Source: Lachnospiraceae bacterium UBA4338 (GTDB lineage: Bacteria > Bacillota > Clostridia > Lachnospirales > Lachnospiraceae). Taken from it: a stretch of 64,000 bases of DNA. Location: the NCBI GenBank assembly GCA_002393735.1, contig DGTK01000002.1:1-64000 (forward strand), written 5' to 3'. Position 1 is the first letter of the stretch. The number at the start of each line of letters is the position of its first letter. The notes under the pieces were generated by a model. That model was given only the letters and a program-made list of their open reading frames with translations. It did not search any database and was not told the DNA's origin. Shown here piece after piece: positions 25,367 through 34,848 of this stretch. A program made the position numbers and the translations under genes.

Positions 25367-25852
25367 TTATTCCTCATCATCCTCATCATCATATGAATAA
25401 CTTTCAAGATCACCTTCAACCTTGTCTACATATAAGATTCCGTCAAGATGATCATTCTCATGAAGAATTGCTCTTGCAAGAAGTTCCTCACCTTCTAACT
25501 CAAACCACTCACCATTCTCATCCTGAGCCTTAACCTTAACATAATTAGGTCTTGTAACTATACCGGATTTACCCGGAACACTAAGACATCCTTCCTGTCC
25601 GGTCTGCTCTCCTGATGTCTCAAGAATCTGTGGATTAATGAAAACATGTGGATCTTCTCCCGTGGTATCAACCACGAAAATTCTCTTTCTCACACCAACC
25701 TGAGGAGCTGCAAGTCCAACGCCATTAGCCTCATACATGGTATCAAACATATCCTTAATAAGGTCCTGAACTCTAGGTGTAATTTCAGGCACTTCCTTAC
25801 ATGTACATCTAAGTACTTCTTCACCAATTTCTCTGATTTTTCTAAGTCCCAT
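25367..25852 (-). CDS. def: Peptide deformylase
   Basis: The 161-residue metalloenzyme removes the formyl group from N-terminal methionine. The three family motifs are present: GVGLAAPQVG, EGCLSVPG (metal-binding Cys) and HENDHLDG (two metal-binding His and the catalytic Glu). The C-terminus is an acidic tail (DDEDDEE), common in clostridial forms. The gene starts 15 bases after the priA stop and precedes fmt. Confidence 0.96.
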   Translation of the reverse strand: MGLRKIREIGEEVLRCTCKEVPEITPRVQDLIKDMFDTMYEANGVGLAAPQVGVRKRIFVVDTTGEDPHVFINPQILETSGEQTGQEGCLSVPGKSGIVTRPNYVKVKAQDENGEWFELEGEELLARAILHENDHLDGILYVDKVEGDLESYSYDDEDDEE

Positions 25853-25867
25853 CGTAAGCCTCCTTCA

Positions 25868-28099
25868 TTAAAATGATGATATCGGATTAAAATCAAACCA
25901 GACCATATCCCTGGTTGGTCCATATAATAATTTATATTTTTCCATTATATCTTTTATTTTTACAAGCAGGGAATAATCCTCTGACTTGTAATAAATAACC
26001 ATTCTGTACATATCATTAATCTTCCCGATTGATGCTTTGCCGGGGCCGATTCTGATTATGTTTTTATCACCCGTAACCTTCTCTGCCTGCTCCATTAATT
26101 TAAGCGCAAGTTCCTGTATATCCTCTTCCTTAGGCCCTAAAAGCTGCACCTCTAACATATGACAGAAAGGCGGGTATTTGGCAATTTTTCTATATATGCT
26201 CTCTTCGTTATAGAAGCCTTCATAATCCTGATTTGATGCATGAATAATGGCATAATGTTCAGGCTGGTATGTCTGAATTACCACATTACCCGGCTTATCG
26301 CCTCTGCCTGCTCTTCCTGCCGCCTGAGTGATTAAATCGAATGTTCTTTCAGCGCATCTGTAATCACCCGAATAAAGAGACATATCTGCAGCGAGAACGC
26401 CTACTAAGGTAACGCCCTTGAAGTCATGGCCTTTAACTATCATCTGCGTTCCCACAAGCACATCCGCATCACCATTGGCGAACCTTGATAAAATGCCTTC
26501 ATAATCTTCATTCTTCTTGGCAGTATCTGCATCCATCCTTAAGGTAATTGCGCCTGGGAATTCTTTCTTAACTGCCTCTTCGATTTTCTCAGTACCTGCT
26601 CTGAAAGCATATACTTTATCGCTCTTACATTCAGGGCATATCTTCGGCATGTCTTCTTCATGGCCGCAGTAATGACAGACCAGTTTATTATTTCCATGCC
26701 TTGATAAACTTACATCGCAGTGTGGACATTTAAAAACATGCCCGCATTCCCTGCAGGATACAAAGCCTGCATATCCACGCCTGTTTATAAATAGCATGGC
26801 CTGCTCTCCGCGCTCTAAGCACTCTCCAAGAAGTTTCTTAAGCCTGCGGCTGAATATGCTCTTATTGCCTTCTTCAAGTTCTTTTCTTAAATCAATAATC
26901 TCACAGTTTGGAAGATTCTCTCCTGTAAGTCTGACCGTTAATTTATGAAGCTTAACATCACCATCAAGCGCCTTCATATAGGTATCAACTGACGGCGTTG
27001 CAGAGCCCATAACAAGGGGACAGTTATAAAGTGATGCCATATATGCTGCCACTTCTCTTGCATGATATTTAGGCATATTCTCAGACTTATAACTGCTCTC
27101 ATGCTCTTCATCAATTATTATGACTCCAAGATTGTCAAAAGGCGTATAAAGCGCAGATCTTGGTCCTATCATAACCGAGATTTCGCCGCTCTTTGCTCTT
27201 AAGAATGCCTCACACCTTTCACCTTGCGTAAGCTTAGAGTGCATAACGGCAACCTTGTCACCGAATCTTCTGTAGAACCTTGCCACATTCTGATAAGAAA
27301 GCGCTATCTCAGGCACAAGCAGTATTGCCTGTTTTCCTTCATCCAAACATTTCTTAATTATATTTATATATACTTCTGTCTTGCCGCTGCCTGTGATTCC
27401 AAGAATGAGATGCTTTGAATTAATGCCTTTTTCCACATCCTCATTGATGGTTTTAACCACATTTTTCTGCTCATCGCTAAGCTCAGGCCACAGCGCATCA
27501 TTACTTCTAAACTTAAGTTCCGTTTCCTTGGAATTAACTTCTTCTATCCTTATCAGCCCTGATTTTTCAACAGACTTAATGGTATTAGGTGATACACTTA
27601 ATTTACCCGTAACCAAAGAATAATCAATAGTCTCACACTCTGTTAATTCCTTAAGAAGCCTTGCCTTACCCACCTGTCTTTTGGATATGGCCTTTTCATA
27701 TGCTTCCTTAATTTGGCTTTCCGTTCCAAGAGAAACAATCTTCTTCTTGGTAATTCTGCCTGTAATCTTCTTAACGGGAAGCACGATCTTAATTGCATTA
27801 ATCATGGTGGAGCCATAATTTTGCTTAATGAAATAAGCAATCTTTAATCTGTTAATCTCCGGATTAAAACTGCCTTTATCCACAGATTCGATGGCTTTGA
27901 TTTTGCCAGGGTCATAGTCCGGTGTATTCTTTATATCAATAACATAACCGCTAATGATTTTGTTGCCTTTTCCAAAAGGGACATTAACCTTGGAACCTAT
28001 ATGCACATCACCTGAAAGTTCTTCAGGAATCCTGTATTCAAAACTTCTGTCCACAGCGGAGTGAGATATCTCTGTAATTATATCCGCATATCTATCCAT
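25868..28099 (-). CDS. priA: Primosomal protein N' (PriA helicase)
   Basis: PriA reloads the replisome at stalled forks. This 743-residue form has the N-terminal 3' DNA-binding domain, a helicase core with LGITGSGKTEVY (Walker A) and DEEH, and the zinc-binding insert. The insert shows eight cysteines in CRECGHVFKCPHC and CHYCGHEEDMPKICPEC. Helicase motifs GSATPSVDT, GTQMIVKGHDF and AAGRAGRG follow. The start overlaps the end of murE by eight bases. Nothing is missing. Confidence 0.96.
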   Translation of the reverse strand: MDRYADIITEISHSAVDRSFEYRIPEELSGDVHIGSKVNVPFGKGNKIISGYVIDIKNTPDYDPGKIKAIESVDKGSFNPEINRLKIAYFIKQNYGSTMINAIKIVLPVKKITGRITKKKIVSLGTESQIKEAYEKAISKRQVGKARLLKELTECETIDYSLVTGKLSVSPNTIKSVEKSGLIRIEEVNSKETELKFRSNDALWPELSDEQKNVVKTINEDVEKGINSKHLILGITGSGKTEVYINIIKKCLDEGKQAILLVPEIALSYQNVARFYRRFGDKVAVMHSKLTQGERCEAFLRAKSGEISVMIGPRSALYTPFDNLGVIIIDEEHESSYKSENMPKYHAREVAAYMASLYNCPLVMGSATPSVDTYMKALDGDVKLHKLTVRLTGENLPNCEIIDLRKELEEGNKSIFSRRLKKLLGECLERGEQAMLFINRRGYAGFVSCRECGHVFKCPHCDVSLSRHGNNKLVCHYCGHEEDMPKICPECKSDKVYAFRAGTEKIEEAVKKEFPGAITLRMDADTAKKNEDYEGILSRFANGDADVLVGTQMIVKGHDFKGVTLVGVLAADMSLYSGDYRCAERTFDLITQAAGRAGRGDKPGNVVIQTYQPEHYAIIHASNQDYEGFYNEESIYRKIAKYPPFCHMLEVQLLGPKEEDIQELALKLMEQAEKVTGDKNIIRIGPGKASIGKINDMYRMVIYYKSEDYSLLVKIKDIMEKYKLLYGPTRDMVWFDFNPISSF

Positions 28100-29579
28100 T
28101 AATGTTCATTTCCTCTAACAAATCATGAATGACAACTCTCTCATCCATTGGATATTTAACACCCTTAATCTCCTGGTAATCCTCATGTCCCTTGCCCGCA
28201 AGTACCACGATATCACCGGCTTCTGCAATCTCAATCGCATACTTAATGGCTTCTTTTCTGTCCGTAATCTTCACGAACTTACCGCCTGTATGCACCAGTG
28301 TTGAAAGTATGTCTTCAATTATCTCTTCCGGCTCTTCAAAACGCGGATTATCTGAAGTTACAATGGAAAGGTCGGCCATTTGGCCGCTCACCTCGCCCAT
28401 CTCATATCTTCTCTCTTTTGACCTGTTTCCGCCGCATCCAAAGAGACAAATCAGCCTTTCAGGATTATAAATCCTAAGTGTTTCAAGAAGTGACGAAAGC
28501 GCCATCGCATTATGCGCATAGTCAATTAGAAATGTTGCCCCCGGCTTAACATCAACTCTCTCAACTCTTCCCTTAACCTTCACGCTCATCAGTGCTTTCT
28601 GAATATTCTCATTGCTTACGCCAAACTCATGAGCAATCGCAATGGCTGTAAGCGCATTATATACGCTGAATTTACCCGGCATATCGATGGTAAAATCCCC
28701 GCTCACCTCACCATTTAATTTAAATGAAGCATCAAGCGACTTATCCTCTCTGAAATACTTTATATCACTAGCTTTATAATCGCCATCTTTCTCAATGCCA
28801 TACTTGATGCACTGACAGGTAGCGCCATTCATCATATACTCTGCATTTCCATCATCAACGTTGAAGATACCGGTCTTGCACCTTTTAAATAACAGTTTCT
28901 TACAATCCCTGTATTCCTCGAAAGACGAATGCTCATTAGGACCAATGTGATCAGATTCAAGATTGGTAAATACACCAATATCAAATGTAAAACCACCGAC
29001 TCTGTTAAGCATTAAAGCCTGGGATGATACTTCCATTACAACTGCGTCCAGTCCCTCGTCGGCCATTTGGGCTAAATATTCCTGAAGCACATAGGATTCA
29101 GGTGTTGTATTAACTGAATGTATCCTCTTGGTTGCTGTAATAATCTCTATTGTTCCGATTAATCCAACCTTAAGTCCTGCATTCTCAAGCATTGATTTAA
29201 CAAGATATGTGGTTGTTGTTTTGCCCTTGGTTCCTGTTACACCAATTGTTTTAATTCTTGATGCAGGATTGCCAAAGTAATTAGCTGATATAATGCTAAG
29301 AGCAAGTCTTGTATCATCAACCTTAATGATGGTTCCCTTATAATCAGGAGCCTCCACATCCTTTGATACAACGATGCAGCCTGCGCCTTTCTCTATAATC
29401 TCATCAATCTTGTCATGGCTGTCAAAGTTGGCACCTTTAATACATATGAAAAGCGAATTATCTTCAACCTTTCTTGTATCATATATAACCTTATCTACTT
29501 CTGAATTAATATCCCCTGTTACGACTTCATATTTAAGTCCTTCTAATAATTCCATAATCTTCTTCATAATACGCCTCAC
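28092..29579 (-). CDS. murE: UDP-N-acetylmuramoyl-tripeptide synthetase MurE
   Basis: MurE adds the third residue to the peptidoglycan stem peptide in the cytosol. The protein has 495 residues and three Mur domains: an N-terminal UDP-binding domain, the ATP domain with GVTGTKGKTTTTYL, and the C-terminal domain with DYAHNAMALSSLLE. The specificity loop reads SDNPRFEEPEEI. The DNPR form is that of enzymes using meso-diaminopimelate, not lysine. It overlaps priA by eight bases, a less usual neighbour for murE, which often sits with the dcw cluster. Confidence 0.95.
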   Translation of the reverse strand: MRRIMKKIMELLEGLKYEVVTGDINSEVDKVIYDTRKVEDNSLFICIKGANFDSHDKIDEIIEKGAGCIVVSKDVEAPDYKGTIIKVDDTRLALSIISANYFGNPASRIKTIGVTGTKGKTTTTYLVKSMLENAGLKVGLIGTIEIITATKRIHSVNTTPESYVLQEYLAQMADEGLDAVVMEVSSQALMLNRVGGFTFDIGVFTNLESDHIGPNEHSSFEEYRDCKKLLFKRCKTGIFNVDDGNAEYMMNGATCQCIKYGIEKDGDYKASDIKYFREDKSLDASFKLNGEVSGDFTIDMPGKFSVYNALTAIAIAHEFGVSNENIQKALMSVKVKGRVERVDVKPGATFLIDYAHNAMALSSLLETLRIYNPERLICLFGCGGNRSKERRYEMGEVSGQMADLSIVTSDNPRFEEPEEIIEDILSTLVHTGGKFVKITDRKEAIKYAIEIAEAGDIVVLAGKGHEDYQEIKGVKYPMDERVVIHDLLEEMNING

Positions 29580-29602
29580 AATAGCCCTAAGCGGGCACTA
29601 TA

Positions 29603-30526
29603 TTAAATTGTGGTTATAACCACATTTTTACTGATATCTTTTCTGTCATTTTCATCCCATACACCGCCTTTAATATTAAGAGCAGATGCAGCAGATGCTG
29701 AATACATTAATTTAAGTTTATCATCAGGTTCCATTTGGGCTGAAAGTGCATGGGCATAGGCACCAACCAAAGTATCACCACAGCCTACAGTACTTATGGC
29801 ATCAATCTTTGGACCGGTAACCTTATAAGAAGACTTGCCATCAAGATAGATAAATCCATCTTCTCCAAGGCTTACAACCATCTCACCAAGTCCGTACCTT
29901 TCAAGCACTTCTCTTGCCTTGTCTTTAATTTCATCATCCTTTAACTCCATGCCAAGAAGAGTTTCCAGTTCTCTCCTGTTAGGCTTAATAAAATACGGCT
30001 TTGCTTCAAGGCCCGCCTTTAGGTTATCACCTGATGTATCAAGTATAACCCTGGCGCCGACTTGGTTCGCTTCTTCTATCAAACGTTTAACAAGCGAAGG
30101 CTCTGCGCCCTGACAGATACTTCCAGAAATAATAACAGCTTTAACGCCACTTATTATTGTATCATATTCTTTATTAAAAAGCCCAATTTTATCACTATTT
30201 ACACTAAATCCCGGCTCAAGAATCTCTGTCATGGCGCCTTCTGACTTAATATTGGTATTTGTTCTTGTATACCCATCTACCATAACAAAATGATTGTCCA
30301 TAAATAAGGACTTAAATTCCGCTTCAAAAATCTCAGAATTATCTTTACCCAGGAAGCCTGAGACAATCACCTCTTCTCCCAGGATTCTCAAGGCTCTTGC
30401 TACATTAATTCCCTTACCGCCCGGAATTAACCTGACATTTTCTATTCTGTTTACCTCTCCCACCTTAAGATTACTTGTTTCGCACATCTTATCAATGGCA
30501 GGATTAAGTGTAATTACTGCTATCAT
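29603..30526 (-). CDS. 1-phosphofructokinase / PfkB-family sugar-phosphate kinase
   Basis: This 307-residue kinase belongs to the FruK/LacC branch of PfkB. The start VITLNPAIDKMCE and the GGKGINVARAL segment bind the sugar phosphate. VGCGDTLVGAYAHAL holds the anion hole and catalytic Asp, where the more common form is GAGDS. It could phosphorylate fructose 1-phosphate or tagatose 6-phosphate; without PTS or lac genes nearby the substrate stays open. The stop overlaps a perfect palindrome, GTGGTTATAACCAC, at 29610-29623. recJ overlaps its start by four bases. Confidence 0.85.
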   Translation of the reverse strand: MIAVITLNPAIDKMCETSNLKVGEVNRIENVRLIPGGKGINVARALRILGEEVIVSGFLGKDNSEIFEAEFKSLFMDNHFVMVDGYTRTNTNIKSEGAMTEILEPGFSVNSDKIGLFNKEYDTIISGVKAVIISGSICQGAEPSLVKRLIEEANQVGARVILDTSGDNLKAGLEAKPYFIKPNRRELETLLGMELKDDEIKDKAREVLERYGLGEMVVSLGEDGFIYLDGKSSYKVTGPKIDAISTVGCGDTLVGAYAHALSAQMEPDDKLKLMYSASAASALNIKGGVWDENDRKDISKNVVITTI

Positions 30527-32274
30527 CTGTATTCCTCAATATGAGCTTCCGTATGCGGGCCATTGTAATCACTGAATGATAATGAATAAAGAATATCTAT
30601 TTTCACCTCTTCTTTATTCTTAAGTCTTTCATAGACGTCTCCACCGTCTCTTTCATTTAAATAATCTGCAATTTCAGAGTTCGGTTTGAAGATTTTTACA
30701 TCATAATTTTCTCCATCCATATCAATCTTAAGTGTTGTATACTTGCCGCTTCCAAATGAATAGATACTCTTAATCTTCATATCATCCCATTCAAGTAAAG
30801 GCTTGATATTGCCTGTACCAAATGGCTCTAACTTAACCAGTTCGTTGTAGATATCAAGTGTTCCCTTGGACGGGTCCATCTTGGCATCCACATACTGCTT
30901 TAAGGTTAGTTCTTCTTCAGTAAGTGTGCAGTCTTTATTAATTTTTTCTCTAAACTCATCTACCCTCTCAGGGCTTATGGAGAGACCGGCTGCCATGGCA
31001 TGTCCGCCGAAGGCTGCAAACATATCTTTATACTTACTTAAATTTATGAATAAATTATATTCTTCTATCGACCTTGCGGAACCTGATAAGCCTTTGGATG
31101 AAGGCGAAAGCACTATGGTTGGCTTGTTATATTCTCTCTTAACTCTACCTGCCACAAGACCACATATACTTACGTGGCATTCAGGAAGCACTAAGACAAT
31201 GATTCGATCATCCTTAAGTGAACTTTCCTCAATCATCTTAATGGCGATTTTGGTCTGCTCTTCTGTCATTGTCTTACGCTTTTTATTTATCTCATCCAAG
31301 TCTCTTGCGATTCTGATTGCTTCTTCCGGATCTTCTGTTGTAAGAAGCTTAACGCCCTGAAGAGCGTCTGCAATACGGCCTGTTGCATTGATGCAAGGGC
31401 CAAGTACAAATCCAAGTGAATATGAATCTATGTCCTTCTTTGAATATCCTCTAACGTCCACAAGCGCATTAAGACCTAAGTTGGCAGTATTCTTAAAGTT
31501 TTCCATGCCATATTTAATTAAATATCTGTTCTCCCCTTTAAGAGGCATTACATCACAGTATGAGGCGAAGGCCGCCAGTACTAAGAGTTCCCTTCTAAGC
31601 TCAGCCATCTCTTCATGGTTTTTGATGTCTAGTAAGTTGGCGATGATTTTGTAAGCGACATAGGCACCACAGATTTCTTTGGTTCTGTATGTACTGTCCT
31701 TCATCTTCGGGTCAACAACTGTTACAGCGTCCGGAATGATTTCGTTGCCGTCATCATCAACAGGCACCTCGTGGTGATCTGTAACAACCACCTTCATGCC
31801 AAGTGAATTGGCATGTTCTATGGACTCTTTGGCTGCTATGCCGTTGTCGCATGTGATGATGTACTTTACCCCGTCTTCTTTGGCTTTATTTATAATGTTG
31901 ATGTTTAGACCGTAGCCGTCCAGAATTCTGTCCGGGATGTCCACGGACACATCGTATGAAAGGGCTTTAAGACCCTTGTAAAGAATTGTGGAAGCGCAGA
32001 TGCCATCCACATCGTAGTCGCCGATAATGCGCACTTTATCATCTATGTTTCTGATATATTCTATGGCCTTGTCTGCATTGATAAGGCCTTTAATATCTTC
32101 AAAATCATCCGTACTTTTTGTAAGGATATCTCTTATATCCTCATCCTTTGTTATTCCACGATTTGCAAGGATTCTGATTACAAGAGGGCTTGTTCCAAGT
32201 CTCGCAGCTGTGGCAGCTAAATCTTCGCCTTCCTGTTTAAATATCCACTTGCTCTTCATTCTTAACACCCCCAA
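30523..32274 (-). CDS. recJ: Single-strand DNA exonuclease RecJ
   Basis: RecJ degrades single-stranded DNA 5' to 3' in repair and recombination. This 583-residue form shows DHH-family motifs: IIGDYDVDGICAS (metal-binding Asp), VTDHHEVP (the DHH), and the DHHA1 segment with GGHAMAAGLS. The final 130 residues form the OB-type nucleic-acid domain. Length is in the normal range for short Firmicutes forms. It overlaps the sugar kinase gene by four bases. Confidence 0.93.
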   Translation of the reverse strand: MGVLRMKSKWIFKQEGEDLAATAARLGTSPLVIRILANRGITKDEDIRDILTKSTDDFEDIKGLINADKAIEYIRNIDDKVRIIGDYDVDGICASTILYKGLKALSYDVSVDIPDRILDGYGLNINIINKAKEDGVKYIITCDNGIAAKESIEHANSLGMKVVVTDHHEVPVDDDGNEIIPDAVTVVDPKMKDSTYRTKEICGAYVAYKIIANLLDIKNHEEMAELRRELLVLAAFASYCDVMPLKGENRYLIKYGMENFKNTANLGLNALVDVRGYSKKDIDSYSLGFVLGPCINATGRIADALQGVKLLTTEDPEEAIRIARDLDEINKKRKTMTEEQTKIAIKMIEESSLKDDRIIVLVLPECHVSICGLVAGRVKREYNKPTIVLSPSSKGLSGSARSIEEYNLFINLSKYKDMFAAFGGHAMAAGLSISPERVDEFREKINKDCTLTEEELTLKQYVDAKMDPSKGTLDIYNELVKLEPFGTGNIKPLLEWDDMKIKSIYSFGSGKYTTLKIDMDGENYDVKIFKPNSEIADYLNERDGGDVYERLKNKEEVKIDILYSLSFSDYNGPHTEAHIEEYR

Positions 32275-32349
32275 AATATATCCTTAAATAGCGCGTGCTT
32301 CCGGCCATAAGACCAGAAGCACGTTATAAAAAATCAAATGTAAATTATC

Positions 32350-34848
32350 TTAATCATCATCTTCTTCATACTTAGGCTCGAACTTGATTCTTAAGAATCT
32401 CCATATGATACCTGCAATGAATACTGATGAATAACCACCGGCAATGATACCTACAATAAGTGGAAGCGCGAATTCCTTAATGGAACTTACACCCATGATG
32501 TAGAGGCATACTACCATGACAAGTGTTGTAACTGATGTAAGAATTGATCTTGATAATGTCTGGGAAATACTCTTATTAACGATTTCCTTAAGAAGATCTT
32601 TCTCACCTTCTTCCGGGGCTTCCTTGCCTTTCTTCTTATTACGTCTCTTTGCAATAGCCTCTGCTGCCATGGCTTCAGCTGCTGCCTTCTTATTCTCTCT
32701 TACTCTGTCGAAGATAACGATGGTTGCGTTAATTGAGTAACCAACGATTGTAAGCATACAGGCAATGAATGTGCTGCCCACGCTGACTCTTGCAATAGCA
32801 TAGAAACTAAGTACGATAAGCACGTCGTGAAGAAGTGCTGCAACAGATGAGATACCAAATCTGATATCACTGAATCTGAGCCAGATGTAAAGAAGCATAA
32901 ATGCTACAGCCACAAGTACGGCTACGATTGCTTCTCTTCTCATTTCGCCTGAGATTGTAGCACTGATTGTTTCTGATGTAATTGTCTGTTCTTCTACACC
33001 AAACTGCTCTGTAAGTACATCATTAAATGTTGCTCTCTCTGCTTCATCAAGAGCTCTTGTCTTAATATTAACCTGAGTTGTTCCTTCAATCTTCTGTACC
33101 TGAACATTACCATCACCAGTAATATCCTCAACATAAGGAACGATCTCTGAATCGATTTCCTGAATTGTCATATCCTTGCCAAGGTCTGCAGTTGTTACTG
33201 AACCACCCTGGAACTCAAGGCTGTAGTTGAACATGTCACCACTCTTAATCTGATGGAATGCCATGAAACCAAGACCGACTACGATAATTGCGCCTGCAAT
33301 TGAAAGCATGATTCCGCCCTTGGATACAAAGTCGAAGGCTTTCTTCTCTTTTGCAACACCATATAACTTAAGGTTCTCAAGTCCCAAAGCGATGAAGCCG
33401 TTTACTAAGATTCTTGTGATTACAAGAGCTGTAAACATTGAAAGGATAATACCAATCATAAGAGTCTGAGCAAAACCTCTGACTGTACCTGAACCCATCA
33501 AAATAAGGATTACTGCAGCGATTAATGTTGTTATATTACCATCCACGATAGCGGATAAAGCTTTCTTGAAACCTATATCTACGGAAGACTGCAATGTCTT
33601 ACCTGTTGCAAGTTCCTCTCTGATTCTGGCGAAGATAATAACGTTGGCATCAACCGCCATACCGATTGAAAGGATGATACCTGCAATACCAGGAAGTGTA
33701 AGTGTAATCTCTGTATTAAATAATGATAATGTTACGATTATCATTGCTGTATACATTACAAGTGCAATGACTGCTGCAAGACCAGGTAAGAAGTATACGC
33801 CAATCATTATTAAGGCTACGATGATAAGACCGATTGCTGCTGCCTTAAGTGATGTGCTGATTGCATCTGAACCAAGCTGAGCACCTACAATGTTGGAACG
33901 GAGTTCTTCAAGCTCTAACTTCATGGCGCCGATTTTGATCTTGGACGCTAATCTCTTGGCACTTGAATCATCGAAGTTACCTGAGATAACTGCCTCGCCG
34001 TTACCGATTACTGCGCTAACTGAAGGAACTGAGATAAACTGTCCGTCGTAGTAAATGGCAATTGTTTCATGGTTGGCATAAGCCTTTGTTGTTGCTTCCT
34101 TGAAAGCTTCAGCTCCGGCTGAATCGAAACCTAACTGAACAACGTACTCTTCTGCACCTGTTGTCTGATTCTGCTGTGTACCAGCCTTTGCTGTAACAAC
34201 GTTGCCACCCTCTAAGATGATGCTGCCGTCAGCCTTAAGTTCGTCAATACTCTTAAGAAGAACTAATGTAAGGTCGCTCTCTTCTGCATTTGTTCCATCA
34301 TAAGGAACTACGTTGCCTTCTTCATCAAGCTTTGCAGACATCGTCTCTGTATCATATAAAACAGGAAGATTATTGTCTGTTGCATAGATGAAATATACAT
34401 CATGCTCGTCATGATATACCGGCTGACCTTCTGCTGTAACCATATATGTATAGTTATAATTACCTTCTGAATCAGTCTGTGATATGAAATAAAGACTACC
34501 CGGTTTACCAAGCTCTGCCAGGATACCCTCAGCATCAGTTACTTCAGGAATTTCAACTGTGATTCTGTCATCACCTTCCTTGTAAACCTGTGCTTCAGTT
34601 GAGTATGTCTCAGCTTTCATACGAAGCTTTGTCATGGTATCTTCCAGATCTTCAGCTGAAGGATTATCATCTCCAACTATCTGATAAGTGATACTTACAC
34701 CACCGGCTAAGTCCAGACCTTTCTTAATATTGAAGATTGAACCATCCTTATTAGAACCGATACCATAGTAGGCTACGTATCCTAAACCGATTGTTGCAAG
34801 GATAACCAAAAGAAATAATGCTATCCTGCCTGCCTTGTTACTCTTCAT
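32350..34848 (-). CDS. secDF: Fused protein translocase subunit SecDF
   Basis: SecD and SecF are joined in a single chain of 832 residues with about twelve membrane segments. SecDF uses ion flow to help pull secreted proteins out of SecYEG. The SecD part shows IFNIKKGLDLAGGVSITYQI, a large outside P1 domain and then MAVDANVIIFARIREEL. The SecF part starts near residue 535 (MFNYSLEFQGGSVTTADLG) and shows SSVAALLHDVLIVLSFYAI and INATIVIFDRVREN. The start at 34848 follows GGAGG by nine bases; a longer frame overlaps scfB without a ribosome site. It overlaps the scfB stop by a few bases, which ties secretion to SCIFF in one transcript. Confidence 0.95.
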   Translation of the reverse strand: MKSNKAGRIALFLLVILATIGLGYVAYYGIGSNKDGSIFNIKKGLDLAGGVSITYQIVGDDNPSAEDLEDTMTKLRMKAETYSTEAQVYKEGDDRITVEIPEVTDAEGILAELGKPGSLYFISQTDSEGNYNYTYMVTAEGQPVYHDEHDVYFIYATDNNLPVLYDTETMSAKLDEEGNVVPYDGTNAEESDLTLVLLKSIDELKADGSIILEGGNVVTAKAGTQQNQTTGAEEYVVQLGFDSAGAEAFKEATTKAYANHETIAIYYDGQFISVPSVSAVIGNGEAVISGNFDDSSAKRLASKIKIGAMKLELEELRSNIVGAQLGSDAISTSLKAAAIGLIIVALIMIGVYFLPGLAAVIALVMYTAMIIVTLSLFNTEITLTLPGIAGIILSIGMAVDANVIIFARIREELATGKTLQSSVDIGFKKALSAIVDGNITTLIAAVILILMGSGTVRGFAQTLMIGIILSMFTALVITRILVNGFIALGLENLKLYGVAKEKKAFDFVSKGGIMLSIAGAIIVVGLGFMAFHQIKSGDMFNYSLEFQGGSVTTADLGKDMTIQEIDSEIVPYVEDITGDGNVQVQKIEGTTQVNIKTRALDEAERATFNDVLTEQFGVEEQTITSETISATISGEMRREAIVAVLVAVAFMLLYIWLRFSDIRFGISSVAALLHDVLIVLSFYAIARVSVGSTFIACMLTIVGYSINATIVIFDRVRENKKAAAEAMAAEAIAKRRNKKKGKEAPEEGEKDLLKEIVNKSISQTLSRSILTSVTTLVMVVCLYIMGVSSIKEFALPLIVGIIAGGYSSVFIAGIIWRFLRIKFEPKYEEDDD

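Noticed and set aside
32294..32323. Hairpin between secDF and recJ as a terminator
   Set aside because: The stem is good, but no U run follows on the minus strand, so I do not call it an intrinsic terminator.
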